This document shows, in pieces, positions 17,833 through 26,902 of a stretch of DNA of 64,000 nt (positions are counted from its first letter, which is position 1; each line of letters opens with the position of its first letter). Source of the stretch: an uncultured Clostridia bacterium (lineage in GTDB: Bacteria > Bacillota > Clostridia > Christensenellales > Borkfalkiaceae); the NCBI GenBank assembly GCA_944354535.1, contig CALVPY010000010.1, forward strand, positions 1-64,000, given 5' to 3'. The notes below the pieces were generated by a model that saw only the letters and a list, made by a program, of their open reading frames with translations, did no database searches and was not told the origin of the DNA. Both the position numbers and the translations under genes were made by a program.

Positions 17833-18897
17833 TTATCGAAAGTCTTCTATCTTCCACTCGTCCTTCCACCGAAGGACGGGCTTCTCGCCCTCCCACCCGA
17901 TGGGAAGAAAGACATAGCGGGAGATGCTCGTATTTTCGTTGTGCTTTTGTTCTTTGCCGGGAAGCGGCGTCTCCTCCACGGGGGTGCGGTCTGCTTCCTG
18001 CCCCGCAAAGATCTTGATGAACGCCTTCTGGATGGCGGGATTGGCGGCGAGCATGACTTTGCTCGGCACCCATCTGTCTGCCATCGCGACATACAGATCT
18101 TTCCCGGGGATCTTCAGAACGCTGGTGATCTGCGAATTGAAGGTGGTATCCGTCTTATCCCCGATGCAGGGGTCGCCCAGATCGCGCCACTCGCCGTGGA
18201 AGTCGTCGAAGACGCAGACGGTGCTCTTGTTGGGGTAATATACGCTCGTACCCGAAGTAAAGAGGTACTTTTTCCCGTCTCTTTCAAAGAAGGTGGGTGC
18301 TTCACGGGTAAAGGGCGGCTTTCTGCCCTCGTAGTGAGTCGAATATTCCTCCGTGACGGCAGTGTAGTCGTCGGTGAGCGTTGCGCATATCATTTCAAAG
18401 TGCGGGCGCTCAAAGATGACATACGCCTTTCCGCCGCTCTCCGCAAAGCAGAAGTCGCCCGCATTCATCTTCAGAGGCTGATAGATCTTTCTAACGAACG
18501 AATACGGCCCGAAGAAGTGATCCGCCTGCAAAATGGAGAAGAACTGTCGGTTCCCCTCCCCCATGATCTTGAGCCAGGCAACGTATTTCTTCGTCTTGGG
18601 GCAGAAGAGGATATGCGGCCTGTCCATGCAGTAAGTGGGATGCAAAGGCGAAGTGAGATCGCCGGGCTCGGGCGGGATGATGAGCCCCTTATCTTCCCAA
18701 TTGTAAAAGTCTTGGGATGCGTAGCACCTGACGCCCCAATGCCAGATCTTTCCGCCCTTCTTGGTAAATTCCTTGTTTTCGCCGAACCAATAGTAAGTGC
18801 CATCCTTATAAAAGACGGAAAATCCGTGCGCCTGGATGGGCTTGCCCTCGGTATCCTTCCAAAGTTTCCCCGGGCGAATGCTTGAATACATTTTCAT
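17833..18897 (-). CDS. GH43-like glycoside hydrolase
   Basis: 354 residues, intracellular. The start IQAHGFSVFYKDGTYYWFGENKE and the later DRPHILFC and FTREAPTFFE motifs fit a GH43/GH117-type five-bladed propeller: Asp at DRPHI and Glu in REAPTFF are candidates for the catalytic acids. The true base residue is less clear (H in QAHGF takes the usual Asp place), so activity or family placement is less certain than for the GH43 at 14516. Starts within the stop of the GH3 gene (ATGA) and ends 46 bases before the symporter. Confidence 0.72.
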   Translation of the reverse strand: MKMYSSIRPGKLWKDTEGKPIQAHGFSVFYKDGTYYWFGENKEFTKKGGKIWHWGVRCYASQDFYNWEDKGLIIPPEPGDLTSPLHPTYCMDRPHILFCPKTKKYVAWLKIMGEGNRQFFSILQADHFFGPYSFVRKIYQPLKMNAGDFCFAESGGKAYVIFERPHFEMICATLTDDYTAVTEEYSTHYEGRKPPFTREAPTFFERDGKKYLFTSGTSVYYPNKSTVCVFDDFHGEWRDLGDPCIGDKTDTTFNSQITSVLKIPGKDLYVAMADRWVPSKVMLAANPAIQKAFIKIFAGQEADRTPVEETPLPGKEQKHNENTSISRYVFLPIGWEGEKPVLRWKDEWKIEDFR

Positions 18898-21326
18898 TTC
18901 TTCTCCTTCGGTAACTTCGGTACTTGTATCTTCGTGCAGAAGCATCGGATGCCTTTGAATAAATGCCCGTTTGCAAGCTCTACAAAACCTTGAGCGAAAT
19001 TGTACGGACAATTTGTTCCGGCCGACATGGACATCGTAATGACGGAATTACTCTCCAATATTCTTTTCATAAACATTGCGCCCTTTATCTTGTTGTCGCG
19101 CTCTTTGCCTTCGGGAAGCTTCTTCGCCTCCTTCATCTGCTTCGTGGCGACACTCAACACGGCGGAATGCAGGATCTTTCCCATAAAGCCCGCCTTCTCT
19201 AAGTTTGAAAAGCGGCTCTCGAGCGTGATGGGTGTTCGGGGCGGCAGCGGCGGGATATGCTGCCCGCTCATTTTTTCAAAGACTTCATCCGTGAGCCCTT
19301 CCAAGTTGGCACTTTGATACACCTTCAAAACGTTCTCGGGATAGGGTGCGTTGCGCTCCCCGTCGAGTGTGACCGTCTGTTCGAGGACGACGGTATCCGC
19401 ATCCGAGCAGAGCTCAAAGCGGTACTCCCCTCCTTCCAAGACCCAGGTGCGCTTTTGGACGTCGAAATAGCGAAGCTCGTCCTTGTTGACGGTGAGGCTG
19501 ACTTCTTTCTCCTCTCCTGCTGCAAGCCGCACCTTTTGGAAGGATTTGAGCTCGCGGAGAGGCTTATAGACCTTGCTCTCAGGCGCAGAAACATAGAGCT
19601 GCACGACTTCCGCGCCGTCGCGCATTCCCGTATTTCTCACGCGGCAGGAGACGGTGAACCGATCCCCTTCCGTTTGCACCTGCATATCAGACCAGGAAAA
19701 GCTCGTGTACGAGAGCCCGTAGCCGAAGGGATAGCGCACCTGCTTTTTCGCCGTCGTGTAGTAGCGGTAGCCGACAAAGACGCTCTCTTTATACACCTCG
19801 TTCTCGCTCTTTCCAAACGTCTCGCCGAAGGGGACGTCCTCGTACTTCATGGGCCAGGTCTCTGCAAGCCTGCCCGCGGGGTTTGCCTTTCCGAACAGCA
19901 AATTTGCGCACGCCCTGCCGCCGCTCTGCCCGGGAAGATACATATTCAATATTGCGCTCACTTTTTCCACGAACAGCAGTTCCACAGGCGAACCGCCGAA
20001 GAGCACGACGACGACTTGCTTATTCTCTTTGATAAGTCCTTCGATGAGTGCGAGCTGGTTTTCGGGGAGGCGCATATCCTCCCGATCGCAGCCCTCGCTC
20101 TCTACATAATCTGTTAGCCCCGCAAAGACGAGTACTTTTTGGTACTGTTTCGCTTTTTCGAGCGCCTCACGGAGGAGCGCGGCATTCGTCGTAGTGCTGT
20201 TTTCCGCATAGCCGCGGGCATAAGCATAGCGAACGCCCGTTGCGTCAAACGCCGCTTTGGGCGTTGTCAGTTTCGTGGGGTTGATCATCGAGCTGCCCGC
20301 GCCCTGATAGCGCATCTTCTCAAACAGATCGCCGCAGACGAACAGCGCCTCTTTTTCGTCCAACGGAAGAATGCCGTCGTTTTTGAAAAGCACCGCGCTG
20401 TCCTCGGCGATCTCACAGGCGAGGCGGTCGTTTGCCTCAAAGTCGCAGTCATCGGGATGAGGACGGACAAACTTCTCTACAAGGGTCAGCACGTTTCTGA
20501 CGGCTTCGTCCAGCACTTCAACGGGGAGCGAGCCGTCCTTCACGCCGTCTAAGATCCACTTGCGGCAGATGGCGGTATCGCCCGGCATCTCTAAATCGAG
20601 CCCCGCTTTCAGCGACTTTACGCGGTCGTGCATCGCGCCCCAATCCGTCATCACGAGCCCGTCAAAGCCCCATTCCTTTCTGAGAACGTCCGTTAAAAGC
20701 CACTTACTTTGGCTGCAATACTCTCCGTTGATCGCGTTATAGGCGCACATCATCGTGGCAGGTTGCGCCTCTTTGACGACCATCTCAAACACTTTGAGAT
20801 AAATTTCGCGGATGGCGCGCATATCGGCGATGCTGTCGCCCATGAAGCGGAAATTTTCCGCATTGTTGAGCGCGAAATGCTTGACGGAAACGCCCACGCC
20901 CTCGCTTTGGATGCCCTTGACTTCGGCGGAAGCCATCTTGCCTGCAAGATAAGGATCTTCGGAGAAATACTCGAAGTTGCGTCCCGCCAAAGGGTTGCGC
21001 TTGATGTTCGCGCCCGGGCCCAACACGACGTGGATGCCGTATTTGTGCGCCTCTTTGCCGATCGCCGCGCCGATCAGACGGGAGTTTTCGGGCTCCCAGC
21101 TCGAAGCGACGGTCGCCGCCGTGGGGAAGGAAGTTGCGGGCAAACTCTCCGTCACGCCGTTGTCGCCGCCCTCCGTCTGCACTCTGAGCCCGTGCGGCCC
21201 GTCCGACATCCTCAATGGCGGTACTCCCAGCCTCGGCACGGGGTTGGTGAACATAAAGTCCGTCCCCGCTACCAACGCCGCCTTTTCGTCAACGGTGAGG
21301 GCCGATAATACTTTCTCGATCTGCAT
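18894..21326 (-). CDS. Beta-glucosidase-like glycoside hydrolase, GH3
   Basis: 810 residues, no signal peptide. The N-terminal TIM-barrel carries KHFALNNAE and the nucleophile Asp in GLVMTDWGAMHD; the second sandwich domain and a fibronectin-III-like domain follow (residues ~370-680). About 110 extra C-terminal residues with conserved-looking FMGKILHSAV and CPYNFAQGFVELANG are an extension seen in some clostridial GH3 proteins (recollection). First gene of the six-gene glycan operon. I chose the ATG at 21326, with GGGAGAT eight bases upstream; an ATG at 21389 would add a non-homologous leader. Confidence 0.87.
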   Translation of the reverse strand: MQIEKVLSALTVDEKAALVAGTDFMFTNPVPRLGVPPLRMSDGPHGLRVQTEGGDNGVTESLPATSFPTAATVASSWEPENSRLIGAAIGKEAHKYGIHVVLGPGANIKRNPLAGRNFEYFSEDPYLAGKMASAEVKGIQSEGVGVSVKHFALNNAENFRFMGDSIADMRAIREIYLKVFEMVVKEAQPATMMCAYNAINGEYCSQSKWLLTDVLRKEWGFDGLVMTDWGAMHDRVKSLKAGLDLEMPGDTAICRKWILDGVKDGSLPVEVLDEAVRNVLTLVEKFVRPHPDDCDFEANDRLACEIAEDSAVLFKNDGILPLDEKEALFVCGDLFEKMRYQGAGSSMINPTKLTTPKAAFDATGVRYAYARGYAENSTTTNAALLREALEKAKQYQKVLVFAGLTDYVESEGCDREDMRLPENQLALIEGLIKENKQVVVVLFGGSPVELLFVEKVSAILNMYLPGQSGGRACANLLFGKANPAGRLAETWPMKYEDVPFGETFGKSENEVYKESVFVGYRYYTTAKKQVRYPFGYGLSYTSFSWSDMQVQTEGDRFTVSCRVRNTGMRDGAEVVQLYVSAPESKVYKPLRELKSFQKVRLAAGEEKEVSLTVNKDELRYFDVQKRTWVLEGGEYRFELCSDADTVVLEQTVTLDGERNAPYPENVLKVYQSANLEGLTDEVFEKMSGQHIPPLPPRTPITLESRFSNLEKAGFMGKILHSAVLSVATKQMKEAKKLPEGKERDNKIKGAMFMKRILESNSVITMSMSAGTNCPYNFAQGFVELANGHLFKGIRCFCTKIQVPKLPKEKK

Positions 21327-21356
21327 AGACGATCTCCCGATCTTAATTTCCCTTAC

Positions 21357-21362
21357 AGTATA
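21357..21362 (-). promoter_or_regulatory. Candidate -10 of the glycan operon
   Basis: TATACT on the minus strand lies 31 bases before the GH3 start. A matching -35 is weak. The upstream stretch (21363-21420) is AT-rich and contains the small palindrome ACAATTGT; no clear catabolite (cre) box was seen and no regulator gene is in the operon. Confidence 0.3.
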
Positions 21363-21430
21363 ACAGTCTTTCTCTGCAAAGTCTTGCACATTTGTTATAT
21401 TTCGCGTACAATTGTTTTATCTTTACGAAA

Positions 21431-21457
21431 AAAAGAGAGGAGCCGTTTTGACTCCTC
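21431..21457 (-). terminator. Rho-independent terminator of the ABC exporter operon
   Basis: On the minus strand GAGGAG-TCAAAACGG-CTCCTC is followed by TCTTTTTTT. It lies 35 bases after the position where the frameshift-corrected stop of the 21581 gene would fall (21492), which favours that correction. Confidence 0.7.
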
Positions 21458-21580
21458 CAAATTTAATGCGATCGATCCCGCTTCGGCTTTTTCAAGACTC
21501 CACGCGCGAAAGCGGATGCTCTTCCGTAAAGCCGGCGCCCTCCATGCCGCCTTCCTTTGAAACGCCGCTCTCCTCTTCTT

Positions 21581-22525
21581 TCAAAATCCTTCGCCGCCCC
21601 GTTCGGGCAGTTCCCCCTCTTTTTCCGCGGGCTCTTCATCCTCATGCAAGGGATCTCCCTCTTCCGAAGGCGCTTCATCCTCCAACAGTTCGTCTTCGAA
21701 GATCTTTAAGAGCATATCTTGTTCCTTTCTGATCTCCTCCATATCTCGCTCCACGGAATGGAGCTCTTCGGGCTCAAAGCGCAGTTTGCTGCGGCTGCGG
21801 CCGTGACCCGAATCGGCGATGCGGTACACCTTCTTCACGCTGCGCAGCGACAAAAGCGCAAGAAGCGCGACCGCAAACACGAAGATGCTGTTGAGCACGG
21901 AAAACAGCGTAGAAAAGACGAAGGAAAGCGGCAGATCGCTCAGAGAGATATCGGGCATCCCCCCGCCTCCGCCGAAGCCGCCGGGCGGCGGCTGCATCCC
22001 GATGCGCAAGGAAAAGAACAGGCTGCGCTCCCCCGTCATGAGAGAGCCGAGATCGGTAAGGATCTCCCGTACCTTGAACCACGTTCCCGACATCCCGCCC
22101 GGGAACTTACCGCTCCCGATGAAGTCTTCGAGCTCCTCGTCGGAAAAGCTGCCGAGCATCCCGCCCGCACTCCTTGAAAGGATCTCCGAAAGAACGATGC
22201 CGACGAGGGTCACCCCGAGCACGATGCCCGCGACGATGAGGTCGCAGCGCGGCATCCTGACATGGCAGTCGCTGCGGTAATTTTCGTTCATCTCCTTCTC
22301 CGCATTGGCGTTGAAGATGCAGACGGTGACAAAGTACACGAGCACGACCAGGATGAGAAGCGGCGAATAGAGAAAGAACATGACAGGGATGAGGACGGCA
22401 AAGGCGATCTTGACCGTGCGGTACAGCCTTCGGTCGATGTGCAGATACTCCCTCTTTTTTCGGCTGATGCCGAGCGCGTCCTGCTTCTGCATCCGTCGGA
22501 TGAGATCTTTCTGACTGTTTTTCAT
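21581..22525 (-). CDS. Membrane protein co-transcribed with MacB-like exporter, C-terminus probably frameshifted
   Basis: 314 residues in this frame: a basic head, paired helices at about 40-80, a third near 97-117, an outer loop rich in Gly/Pro, a fourth helix near 205-230, then an acidic cytoplasmic tail. I do not know the family. It starts three bases after the stop of the ABC gene and so belongs to that transporter. The frame ends GGEGF at a run GGGG (about 21599-21602). With one more base the tail would continue RRILKEEESGVSKEGG and so on, ending ...LSRVES at 21492 right before the terminator, which looks more natural. Possible sequencing error or real truncation. Confidence 0.6.
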   Translation of the reverse strand: MKNSQKDLIRRMQKQDALGISRKKREYLHIDRRLYRTVKIAFAVLIPVMFFLYSPLLILVVLVYFVTVCIFNANAEKEMNENYRSDCHVRMPRCDLIVAGIVLGVTLVGIVLSEILSRSAGGMLGSFSDEELEDFIGSGKFPGGMSGTWFKVREILTDLGSLMTGERSLFFSLRIGMQPPPGGFGGGGGMPDISLSDLPLSFVFSTLFSVLNSIFVFAVALLALLSLRSVKKVYRIADSGHGRSRSKLRFEPEELHSVERDMEEIRKEQDMLLKIFEDELLEDEAPSEEGDPLHEDEEPAEKEGELPERGGEGF

Positions 22526-22528
22526 GCC

Positions 22529-24415
22529 TTACTCCCTCCTCAGCGACTCCACGGGATCGAGCGCCGCGGCATAGGAAGCGGGCGCGATGCCCGCACACAC
22601 GCTGAGCAGGATGCTCAGTGCAAGCCCCGCGAAATAATACAGCCCGTAGGAATAGGCGACGATGTTGACGCCGAGCGACGCCGTACTCACATTGACGATG
22701 ACGGCGATGAGCAGCGAGAGCGCAACGGCGATGCCGCCCACGATCGCACCCAGAAAGCCCGCTTCAAAGAGGAAGACGGTCTTGATATTGCCCTTGCTCC
22801 CGCCGATGGCGCGCAGCACGCCGATCTCCTTCGTGCGCTCGATGACGCTGATATAGAGGACGATGAAGATCATGATGGCGGAAACGACGAGGGAGATGCC
22901 GCCCACAGCGGTCAAAACCATCGTGCCAAGATCGATATAGCTCATGATGTCGCCGAGCGATGCGTTCTCTCCCGTGACGGTATAGCCGAGCGTTTCAAGG
23001 TCCTCCCGCACGGCGGAAAGATAGGAAGAACTCTCCACCGAGACGATGAGGCGGTTGTTTGGCATATCGCGCTCCGCCGAGGCATACAGCGCTTCCAAGA
23101 TGCTCTTTTCCGCATAAGCCGAGCAGAGCTGAGAATAGGAAGAGCTGTCCTCATACACGCCGCTCACGGCAAGCGAAATGCTCTCTCCCTCCCCCATGGA
23201 AAGCAGCACAGTCTTTCCCACGGCGTCTTCGGCGCTCTCGTCTTCCAAGCACAGCTCTTCGGCAAGCGCCTCGTTGATATACAGCCCGCCCTCCGAAGGG
23301 GTGCTCCCGTACAGCGCTTCGGGGAACGTTCCCTCGGCGGCAGTGAGCGTCAAAAGCGTGCCGTCGATACTTTCATAGCTGTAAAATACGTTGTTGCGGC
23401 TGACCGTGCTCGCTTCCGCAGAGCTCACTCCGTCCAGGTTTTTGATGTTCCTGATCTCGGCGTTGGAAAAGTCCTCTTCATCCTCCGTCTCGATCTCGAG
23501 CCGCAGAGAATCATCGTCGATGAGCACCTCGTTGACATAATTGGTGATGCCCGCCGAAAGGGATAGGATGAGGATGACGGCGGCGATGCCGATGGACATG
23601 GCGATCGCGACAAGCAGACTTCGCCGGCGGCTGCGCCACAGATTGTTCCAGGAAAGCGCCATGATATTGCCCGTGCGGATGCTTCCCGCACGGACAGGGC
23701 GGCGAGGGCGGTACTTGCTCTTGATGGGCGCGGCCTTTTCGTCGTGGGCGATGATGCCGTCGGCGATCCTCACGACGCGGCTGCACTGCGAGGCGACTTT
23801 TTCGGAGTGCGTCACGACGATGACGAGCTTCCCGTTTTCGGCGATCTTTTTGAGGATGAGCATGACAAGCTCGGCGGACTCCTTGTCGAGAGCGCCCGTC
23901 GGCTCGTCGGCAAGGATGATCTCGGGATTGTTGGCAAGCGCTCGGGCGATGGCGACGCGCTGTTTCTGCCCGCCCGAGAGCTGGTTGGGCATCTTGGCGG
24001 CGGCGTGATCCATCTTGACGACTTTAAGCAGGTTGACCGCCCGCTCCGTCTGGATGTTTTCGTCCACCCCGCTCATCTTCATGGCAATTTTGACGTTATC
24101 GAGCACCGTCATGTTGCTGATGAGGTTATAACTCTGAAAGATCATGCCCACCCGCTTTTTCCGGTAATCGTCCATCTGCCGTTCGGTGTAGTCTTTCAGA
24201 AACTCGCCGTTGAGGATGACGCTCCCCGTGTAGTTGGTGTCGAGCCCGCCTAAAATATTGATGAGCGTCGACTTGCCCGAACCGCTCTCCCCCAACAGCG
24301 CGACGAGCTCCCCCGGCTTGAATTCCACGGAGATATCCCGCAGCACTTTCTGCGTCTCCGTCCGCGAAATGTTGTACTCTTTTTTGATGTTTGCAAGCTG
24401 CAAATACGCCGCCAT
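22529..24415 (-). CDS. MacB-like ABC exporter, ATPase fused to FtsX-type permease
   Basis: 628 residues. The N-terminal ~230 are an ABC ATPase of the LolD/MacB class: Walker A GESGSGKST, signature LSGGQKQR, Walker B IILADEPTGALD, H-loop VVTHS. A linker leads to helix 1 (about 270-295), a ~200-residue extracellular MacB_PCD domain, and three C-terminal helices with the FtsX mark ERTKEIGVLRAIGGSKGNI. Such transporters move lipoproteins, peptides or antimicrobial compounds by a mechanical stroke. The ATG at 24415 follows GGGAGGA. Forms an operon with the 21581 gene. Confidence 0.85.
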   Translation of the reverse strand: MAAYLQLANIKKEYNISRTETQKVLRDISVEFKPGELVALLGESGSGKSTLINILGGLDTNYTGSVILNGEFLKDYTERQMDDYRKKRVGMIFQSYNLISNMTVLDNVKIAMKMSGVDENIQTERAVNLLKVVKMDHAAAKMPNQLSGGQKQRVAIARALANNPEIILADEPTGALDKESAELVMLILKKIAENGKLVIVVTHSEKVASQCSRVVRIADGIIAHDEKAAPIKSKYRPRRPVRAGSIRTGNIMALSWNNLWRSRRRSLLVAIAMSIGIAAVILILSLSAGITNYVNEVLIDDDSLRLEIETEDEEDFSNAEIRNIKNLDGVSSAEASTVSRNNVFYSYESIDGTLLTLTAAEGTFPEALYGSTPSEGGLYINEALAEELCLEDESAEDAVGKTVLLSMGEGESISLAVSGVYEDSSSYSQLCSAYAEKSILEALYASAERDMPNNRLIVSVESSSYLSAVREDLETLGYTVTGENASLGDIMSYIDLGTMVLTAVGGISLVVSAIMIFIVLYISVIERTKEIGVLRAIGGSKGNIKTVFLFEAGFLGAIVGGIAVALSLLIAVIVNVSTASLGVNIVAYSYGLYYFAGLALSILLSVCAGIAPASYAAALDPVESLRRE

Positions 24416-24590
24416 ACCGTCCTCCCGAAGTTGTTGATAATTCAAGAGTAGCACGGCTTTATGGATATCGCGTGTCGCGCCGTCGTTTTCTATGTGAATA
24501 TTTCCCGAAAATATACCTTAACTTTGCAGTTTATACGCAAAATTATGCAAGTTATACGGGTAAGAACTTAATATTTATTCATCATTAAAC

Positions 24591-24616
24591 AAAAGGGGCA
24601 GCTTTTCGGCTGCTCC
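24591..24616 (-). terminator. Terminator of the nitroreductase gene
   Basis: On the minus strand GGAGCAGC-CGAAAA-GCTGCCCC is followed by TTTTGTTT, seven bases after the stop codon at 24623. Confidence 0.75.
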
Positions 24617-24622
24617 TTGCTG

Positions 24623-25141
24623 TTATTTCACCCAAAAAACGCGGTCCTCATTACGGGGCTTGGGTGCGGGCGGCTCACCCTCGATATAGCCGAGCGCGAC
24701 GTGCCCGATGCCGATATACTCCCCTTCGATGCCGAGCGAAGACAAAAGCTCCTTCCCGAAGGGGCGTTCGAGCTCTTCTTTGGCGCGGTGGATCCAGCAC
24801 GAACCCAGCCCCATCGCCCATGCGGCGTTCAGAAGATTGTCCATCACGCAGCTGCCGTCATACACGGCGTTGGGACAGACCTTCGCAGCAACCAGAAGAA
24901 TGACGGGTGCGCCGTAGAAAGGGTCGGAATCCCTCCCCATGACGGCGGCATTCTCTTTTGCGATCTTATCGCGCATCTCCTTGTTCGTCACGGCGATGAT
25001 GATGGGATCCTGCAATCCCATCCCCGTGGGCGCATAGAGGCCCGCCTCGATGATCTTTTCAACGATCTCCTCGGGTACGGGGTCGCTCTTATACGAGCGG
25101 ATGCTCCTGCGCGTCAGTAAAACATTCATCGCGTCTTTCAT
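24623..25141 (-). CDS. Nitroreductase-family flavoprotein
   Basis: 172 residues, the short form of the family. LLTRRSIRSYKSDPVP near the start holds the Arg/Ser residues that bind FMN phosphate, APTGMGLQDP and the late ALGYIEGEPP are also family marks. Uses FMN and NAD(P)H to reduce nitro groups, quinones or flavins; the physiological substrate is unknown. The gene has its own promoter inside the terminator of the upstream gene and a clear terminator, so it is monocistronic. Confidence 0.82.
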   Translation of the reverse strand: MKDAMNVLLTRRSIRSYKSDPVPEEIVEKIIEAGLYAPTGMGLQDPIIIAVTNKEMRDKIAKENAAVMGRDSDPFYGAPVILLVAAKVCPNAVYDGSCVMDNLLNAAWAMGLGSCWIHRAKEELERPFGKELLSSLGIEGEYIGIGHVALGYIEGEPPAPKPRNEDRVFWVK

Positions 25142-25191
25142 ATATTTCCTCCCTTTGGGCGCACACTTGAAAAGGGCGCCCGTTTTTTTCC

Positions 25192-25230
25192 ATTATAACA
25201 GAAATGCCCCGCGGTTTCAACCCTCGGGGC
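25192..25230 (-). promoter_or_regulatory. Promoter nested in a terminator-like hairpin
   Basis: On the minus strand TTGAAA (25220-25215) and TATAAT (25197-25192) are 17 bases apart. The -35 lies inside the loop of GCCCCG/CGGGGC (25206-25211 and 25225-25230), the hairpin that follows the RsmB-like gene. One short stretch thus probably ends one gene and starts the next. Confidence 0.6.
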
Positions 25231-25238
25231 AAAATTTT

Positions 25239-26129
25239 TTAGGCGAGCTTTTGCAGTTTTGCGACAAAGAACCCTTCGAAAAGACCGTCCGGCTCCACGC
25301 ACAGCGTCCCCTCCGCGGAGGGCAGCAGCGGCACCCCCTCGGGCGGAGCGAGCGGAACGAGCCGCGCCCCCTTCAGGGAAGAGATCGCCTCTTCGTTCTC
25401 TTCGCGAAGAACAGAACAGGTGGAATAGACGAGCGTGCCGCCCGGCTTTAACAGCTCGAACGCCTTTTTGAGGAGCGCCCGCCGCAATAAAACACACTTT
25501 GCAAGCAGTTTTTCGCTCCAGCGGACGGGGTTCGAGAGCGAAAGCGTTCCGCTGCCCGAACAGGGTGCGTCTAAAAGCACTTTATCGAAACGGAAATACG
25601 GGCTCAGCGTGCGGGCATCTTCATTCAGGAGCGTGACGCGGGGAGCCCCCTGCTTTTCCACGTTGTAACGGAGCCGCTCGAAACGGAATTTGTCTCGCTC
25701 GCAGGCAGTGATGAGCGCGCCGCCCCCCGAAAGCGCGGAAAGCTGCGTCGTCTTGCCGCCCGGGGCAGCCGTCATATCGAGAATGCTTTCCCCAGCCTCG
25801 GGCTCCACAAAGAGCGGCGGAAGCATGGAGGAAAGGCTCTGCAAATAGATGCCGCCCTCCTCGTAGAGCGCCGTTTTCTGCACGTCGCGCTCCGAAGCGT
25901 CCACTAAAATGAAGGCGTCTTCATAAAACGCAGCGCGGCGGAGCGTCATGCCCGCGAATTCTTGAAGAACGCGCTTTTCGTCCGCTTTCAGGCGGTTGAC
26001 GCGGAAGGTGACAGGCCGCTCCTTTTCAAACGCCGCCAGGATCTCGCCAAAGCCCTCCCCGTACTGTGCTTTTAATTTTTCCTGCAAAGCCTCGGGAATG
26101 CCCCGATCGGGATATGTTATGTCTGACAT
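25239..26129 (-). CDS. RNA cytosine-C5 methyltransferase, RsmB/RsmF-like
   Basis: 296 residues. SAM-binding motif I is DMTAAPGGKT, motif IV LLDAPCSGSGT carries the Cys that releases the product, and motif VI YSTCSV carries the catalytic Cys. It methylates cytosine in 16S rRNA or a related RNA. There is no N-terminal NusB-like domain and no C-terminal PUA domain, so it is the short form. The start codon (26129) lies within one copy of the dispersed dyad repeat (26118-26143). Confidence 0.85.
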   Translation of the reverse strand: MSDITYPDRGIPEALQEKLKAQYGEGFGEILAAFEKERPVTFRVNRLKADEKRVLQEFAGMTLRRAAFYEDAFILVDASERDVQKTALYEEGGIYLQSLSSMLPPLFVEPEAGESILDMTAAPGGKTTQLSALSGGGALITACERDKFRFERLRYNVEKQGAPRVTLLNEDARTLSPYFRFDKVLLDAPCSGSGTLSLSNPVRWSEKLLAKCVLLRRALLKKAFELLKPGGTLVYSTCSVLREENEEAISSLKGARLVPLAPPEGVPLLPSAEGTLCVEPDGLFEGFFVAKLQKLA

Positions 26130-26143
26130 ATTACTATGCTAAT
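26118..26143 (-). repeat. Dispersed 26-bp dyad repeat, copy 1
   Basis: Reads on the plus strand TATGTCTGACATA then T then TACTATGCTAAT. Shares this order with 45278-45303, 61378-61403 and, in part, 55875-55891. It covers the start codon of the RsmB-like gene. The first half is a dyad (TATGTC facing GACATA). Confidence 0.6.
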
Positions 26144-26174
26144 CGGCAAAAAGCGCCTCATATTACATAAAAGA

Positions 26175-26208
26175 GCGGCTTTTCTCCGTGCATTTCGGGA
26201 GAAGCCGC
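26175..26208 (-). terminator. Terminator of the potassium uptake operon
   Basis: GCGGCTTTTCTCC (26175-26187) pairs with GGGAGAAGCCGC (26197-26208). On the minus strand it is followed by TCTTTTATG. It is located 13 bases after the trkA stop. Confidence 0.7.
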
Positions 26209-26221
26209 CCTTTTCTTATGC

Positions 26222-26875
26222 TCAGCGGATCTGCCGCTCCATGCGCTTGATGGCGGCGTTGGAGCCGAACACCACGACGGAATCACCGGGCAGGAAGCGG
26301 TCTTCGCCCGTAGGCGTGATGCGCTGCTCCCCTCTGCAGATGAGCAGAACGTTGAGATGATAGCGGTTTCTCAGATCCATCTCCATGAGCTTTTTGGAGG
26401 GCTCCTTGCCGCTGTAGACGAGCGTTGCGACGCTCGACTCCGCCGTCACGCGGAAGAATTGCGTGACACCGTGGTTCAAAAGCCGCCCGCAGAGGTTGTT
26501 GACGGCGAGCTCTCTCGCGTCGAACACCTCGTCCGCGCCGAGACGAAGAAGGACGCGCTTTGCGCTCTCCTCTTCCGCACGCACGATGACGCGCCCCACG
26601 CCGAGCTCTTTCAAAAGTACCAGTATGAGGATAGTCGCCTCAAAGTTCTTCCCGATCGCCACGATGACGCAGTCGACGTCGTCGAGCTCGAGCTTTTTCA
26701 GCGTCTCTTCCTTGGTGCAGTCGCAGCAGTAGGCGAGCGGGATCTGTTCCGCGATGCGGTTGACGCGCTCTTCGTCGAGGTCCACGGCGACGACGTTCGC
26801 CCCCTGGGCAGCCAGCTCCAGACACAGCTTGCTTCCGAACGAGCCAAGCCCGATGACAGCAAAATCTCTTTTCAT
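26222..26875 (-). CDS. ktrA: Potassium uptake regulatory protein (KtrA/TrkA, RCK domain)
   Basis: 217 residues. The N-terminal Rossmann fold has GLGSFGSKLCLELA for nucleotide binding and an acidic residue at the end of strand 2 (VAVDLDEE), typical of NAD(H)/ATP-binding RCK_N; an RCK_C domain follows from about residue 140. It sits as a ring under the membrane channel and gates it by nucleotide and possibly c-di-AMP. Follows the KtrB-type gene by 27 bases in one operon. Confidence 0.87.
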   Translation of the reverse strand: MKRDFAVIGLGSFGSKLCLELAAQGANVVAVDLDEERVNRIAEQIPLAYCCDCTKEETLKKLELDDVDCVIVAIGKNFEATILILVLLKELGVGRVIVRAEEESAKRVLLRLGADEVFDARELAVNNLCGRLLNHGVTQFFRVTAESSVATLVYSGKEPSKKLMEMDLRNRYHLNVLLICRGEQRITPTGEDRFLPGDSVVVFGSNAAIKRMERQIR

Positions 26876-26902
26876 ATATTCCTCCCCGCTGATTGCGGTA
26901 CT

